A DNA stretch of 64,000 nucleotides from Amycolatopsis alkalitolerans. Lineage in GTDB: Bacteria; Actinomycetota; Actinomycetes; Mycobacteriales; Pseudonocardiaceae. The DNA lies in the NCBI RefSeq assembly GCF_006152065.1, contig NZ_VDFW01000021.1, positions 60,374-124,373 on the forward strand. Direction: 5' to 3'. Of the stretch, positions 61,844 through 64,000 are shown piece by piece (the first letter of the stretch is position 1; each line of letters opens with the position of its first letter). Below the pieces are notes generated by a model, which did not search any database, was not told the DNA's origin, and saw only the letters and a list, made by a program, of their open reading frames with translations. The position numbers were made by a program, and so were the translations under genes.

Positions 61844-63150
61844 GGGATCACCCCTTTCGACTGGAGCGCGTCGGAGAGCTGCTTGCGCAACTCATCCGCA
61901 GTCCTTTGTGGATCGATCTGCGACGGTGGGGAGAGCACCTTCGACATCACCGTCGAAAGGCTCTGGTACGCCGGGGTGAGCGGCCGGACCGCGGCGGTCT
62001 TGAGCGCGGCCAGGATCGCGTCCCGCATCGGGTACGCGGTCTGCATGCTCGGGTTGTTGTCGGCGTTCACCGGTTTGCTCGGGTCGAGCGGCGTGTTGTC
62101 GGTGTAGAGCGCCTCGTCGACGGGCGGCACGCCGTCGTTGAGGGCGGCGAACTTCTGGCTTTCCTGGCTGCGCAGGCACAGCGTCGCCTGGAACGCCTCG
62201 GCCTTGTGCTTGGAGTATGAGCTGACCGCGAGGTCGATCCCGCCGATCGTGGTGCGGGCCGGGGTGCCGGGGACGACCTGCGGATAGGTGGCCCATTTGA
62301 AATGCGAAAGGTTCGCCGCGTCGTCTTCGGCGTAGGAGGCGTAGACGAACGGCCAGTTCAGCTCGAACGCGCCGTTGCCACGCTGGAAAGCCTGCCGGAC
62401 CTCGTCCTCCTTCTGGTTCGTCAGCGACGGGTCGGTGATCCCGGCGGTGGTGACCTTCTTGAGCAGTTCGAGGCCCTTGATCGCACCGGCGTCCATGACC
62501 ACGGATTTCCCGTCGTTCGACAGGATGTGGCCGCCCGCGGACTCGACGAGGGTGTTGTAGACCACTACCAGACCCTCGTACTGGGCTCCGGTGAACAGGA
62601 TGTTGTGCGGTTTGCCCTGCGCCTTGAGCGCCTCCGCCTGGGCGATCATGTCGTCCCAGGTCGTCGGCGGGTTCGGGGTGATGCGGTCGTCATACCACAG
62701 CAGCTGCACATTGGTGTGTTTCGGCGCGGCGTACAGCTTCCCGTTCCAGACGGCGGTTTCGAGCGGGCCGGGCAGCACACCCTGCTGCGCCTCGGCCTTG
62801 TTCTGGCCGGTCCACTCGTCGATCCAGCCCGCCTCGGCGAACTCGGGCACCCATGTGACGTCGAGGCCGAGAATGTCAAGGCTGGAGTCGCCCGCGGCGA
62901 GCCTGCGCACGAGTTGCTCACGCTGCCCGTCTGCCGTGCGCGGCAGCTTGTTGTAAACGATGTGGTAACGACCGCCGGCCTGCTGGTTGCATTTGTCGAC
63001 GGTCGTCTGGAAATGATCCTCGGGATACATGTAGATGGTGACGGTGTTGCCGCCACCGGAACCGCACGCGGTCAGCAGGCTCGCGGTGACCACACCGGCC
63101 GCGAGCGCAGCTGTGACCCGGCGCCGTGACCGGGTCCTCCCCTTACCCAT
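61840..63150 (-). CDS. lpqY: Trehalose-binding lipoprotein LpqY
   Basis: A 436-residue extracellular solute-binding protein (family 1). The signal has a basic start and ends in the lipobox LLTAC, with lipidated Cys29. Conserved sugar-binding blocks include WYDDRITPNPPTTWDD and GAFELNWPFVYA. In M. tuberculosis LpqY-SugABC recovers trehalose released during mycolate transfer; the organism here may use it for trehalose uptake in general. ATG with AAGGAGG four bases upstream. First gene of the operon. Confidence 0.92.
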   Translation of the reverse strand: MGKGRTRSRRRVTAALAAGVVTASLLTACGSGGGNTVTIYMYPEDHFQTTVDKCNQQAGGRYHIVYNKLPRTADGQREQLVRRLAAGDSSLDILGLDVTWVPEFAEAGWIDEWTGQNKAEAQQGVLPGPLETAVWNGKLYAAPKHTNVQLLWYDDRITPNPPTTWDDMIAQAEALKAQGKPHNILFTGAQYEGLVVVYNTLVESAGGHILSNDGKSVVMDAGAIKGLELLKKVTTAGITDPSLTNQKEDEVRQAFQRGNGAFELNWPFVYASYAEDDAANLSHFKWATYPQVVPGTPARTTIGGIDLAVSSYSKHKAEAFQATLCLRSQESQKFAALNDGVPPVDEALYTDNTPLDPSKPVNADNNPSMQTAYPMRDAILAALKTAAVRPLTPAYQSLSTVMSKVLSPPSQIDPQRTADELRKQLSDALQSKGVIP

Positions 63151-63271
63151 CCGGCCTCCTTAACCGACGGCGCACGCCGGTGGGGGACCCCGCACAACGA
63201 CGTGCCTGTGGATCGGAAGGCAATCAACTTATGCCGGACCGTGATCGGCCGCAAGCCGGTTCGGTAACGAT

Positions 63272-63808
63272 TCAGCCGGTTGACCCGGACGGACGCATGG
63301 CCAGCTTCGCGAGCAGATCGCGGCCTTGTTCGGCGTTGCGCGGCTGGCACAGCACGTCGTACCGGCCGGCGACGAGCTGGCTCGCGGAGGAGAAGTCGCG
63401 CCTGCCGCGCGTGGAGGCGTAGCTGATACCCGCGAACACGACGCCGAAGAGCATGCCGGACACCAGGCCGACGAGGATCGGCGGATAGTTGATGCCGGAA
63501 CCGCCGCCGCTGAACAGGCTGAGCAGGATGCCGACGAACAGACCGAACCACGCGCCGGAGACGGCACCCGTACCGAGCACGCGACCCCACGACAGGCGAC
63601 CGATCACGCGCTCCACGAGCATCAGGTCGACGCCGACGATGGTCACGTCCTCGACCGCGAAATCGCTGTCCGCGAGATGCTCGACCGCGCGTTGCGCCTC
63701 GGCGTAGGTCGAGTACGAGCCGATGGGCCAGCCGCTGGGCGGCGTCGGCATCCGGGGCAGCCCTTGCGCGGGACGTCCTGACGAGGAAAACGGGCCGGTC
63801 ACGGTCAT
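63272..63808 (-). CDS. General stress protein 17M-like membrane protein (YflT domain)
   Basis: A 178-residue protein with a YflT-type N-terminal domain (GSYSTYAEAQRAVEHLADSDFAVEDVTIVGVD) and two membrane helices around 90-135 rich in Gly. Such proteins are linked to stress response. The gene corresponds to Rv1234, which also lies upstream of lpqY in M. tuberculosis. The start may be 63808 (ATG) or 63811 (GTG). Confidence 0.85.
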   Translation of the reverse strand: MTVTGPFSSSGRPAQGLPRMPTPPSGWPIGSYSTYAEAQRAVEHLADSDFAVEDVTIVGVDLMLVERVIGRLSWGRVLGTGAVSGAWFGLFVGILLSLFSGGGSGINYPPILVGLVSGMLFGVVFAGISYASTRGRRDFSSASQLVAGRYDVLCQPRNAEQGRDLLAKLAMRPSGSTG

Positions 63809-63909
63809 CACCTGTACTGAGAGTTCGAGCGGGGTTCCATCCTGCCAACACCCAGGAAACCACGCGAACCCGGCATCCGGTGCGCCGTGACCGCCCCGTT
63901 GTCCCGCAC

Positions 63910-64000
63910 TCAGCTCCGCGCGCGGTACTCGCGGAGGAGACCGCGGCTGATGATGGTCTTCTGGATCTCGCTGGTGCCTTCGCCGATGAGCAGGAACGGG
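63910..64000 (-). CDS. Acyl-CoA dehydrogenase C-terminus (cut off)
   Basis: The last 29 codons before a TGA read PFLLIGEGTSEIQKTIIS, then RGLLREYRARS. The GEGTSEIQ block is the C-terminal FAD-contact signature of acyl-CoA dehydrogenases. The gene continues beyond the right edge. The substrate is unknown. Confidence 0.85.
   Translation of the reverse strand, partial: PFLLIGEGTSEIQKTIISRGLLREYRARS

Overview
The window is very GC-rich, uses GTG starts freely and packs genes with many 4-base ATGA/GTGA overlaps. This is typical of an actinomycete, most likely a Pseudonocardiaceae-type organism such as Amycolatopsis (inferred from gene content remembered from that group; no search was run). Two stretches follow gene orders I recall from Mycobacterium tuberculosis. 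The first is K+ channel, adnB, adnA, alkyltransferase-like protein ... TIGR02569 protein, moeZ, DUF3152 protein, TetR, DUF3107, ferritin-like protein, DEAD-box helicase and beta-propeller (Rv3200c-Rv3212 order). The second is corA ... sugC, sugB, sugA, lpqY and a YflT-type stress protein (Rv1239c-Rv1234 order).

Layout. 1-9.2 kb: a cut-off Pro-rich gene, a zinc metallopeptidase, a K+ channel and the AdnAB helicase-nuclease pair for double-strand break resection. 9.2-17.4 kb: an alkyltransferase-like protein, then accessory genes: a HemD-like protein coupled to a WYL regulator, a divergent DUF3224/AlkZ-like pair, a DUF222-HNH protein, and a GntR-controlled NCS1 permease with an Asp/Glu/hydantoin-racemase-family enzyme. 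17.5-27.1 kb: one seven-gene minus-strand operon for nitrate assimilation: nasA-nasB-narK-nirB-nirD-nnaR-cbiX. It covers nitrate uptake, reduction to nitrite and then ammonium, a siroheme-linked regulator and the ferrochelatase for siroheme. 27.2-41.6 kb: conserved actinobacterial housekeeping genes (TIGR02569, MoeZ, DUF3152, DUF3107, ferritin-like, RNA helicase) mixed with hydrolases, two TetR units and an AurF-type diiron oxygenase. A deletion scar lies at about 33.15 kb. 41.7-50.3 kb: an L,D-transpeptidase lipoprotein, a RecB-family exonuclease, MarC, a PHP phosphoesterase, small membrane proteins, a Nudix hydrolase, an acyl-CoA synthetase, DUF2332 and MaoC. 50.3-53.3 kb: a CorA magnesium-transporter unit with a 24-codon leader ORF and competing RNA hairpins, a 38-residue membrane microprotein, a metallophosphoesterase and a ParB-like protein. 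53.4-58.8 kb: TetR/MFS efflux pair, ECF42 sigma/DGPF module with a recognisable own promoter, a DMT permease and a VapBC toxin-antitoxin pair. 58.9-63.8 kb: the LpqY-SugABC trehalose importer and a stress protein. The last 91 bases are the end of an acyl-CoA dehydrogenase gene.

No rRNA, tRNA, CRISPR array, integrase or insertion sequence was recognised. The strongest candidates for new biology are the corA leader (proline-codon ORF on mutually exclusive hairpins) with its downstream microprotein, the racemase-family protein with only one of the two catalytic cysteines, the second NnaR-like HemD protein without a DNA-binding domain, and several precise operator-like repeats next to their regulators.
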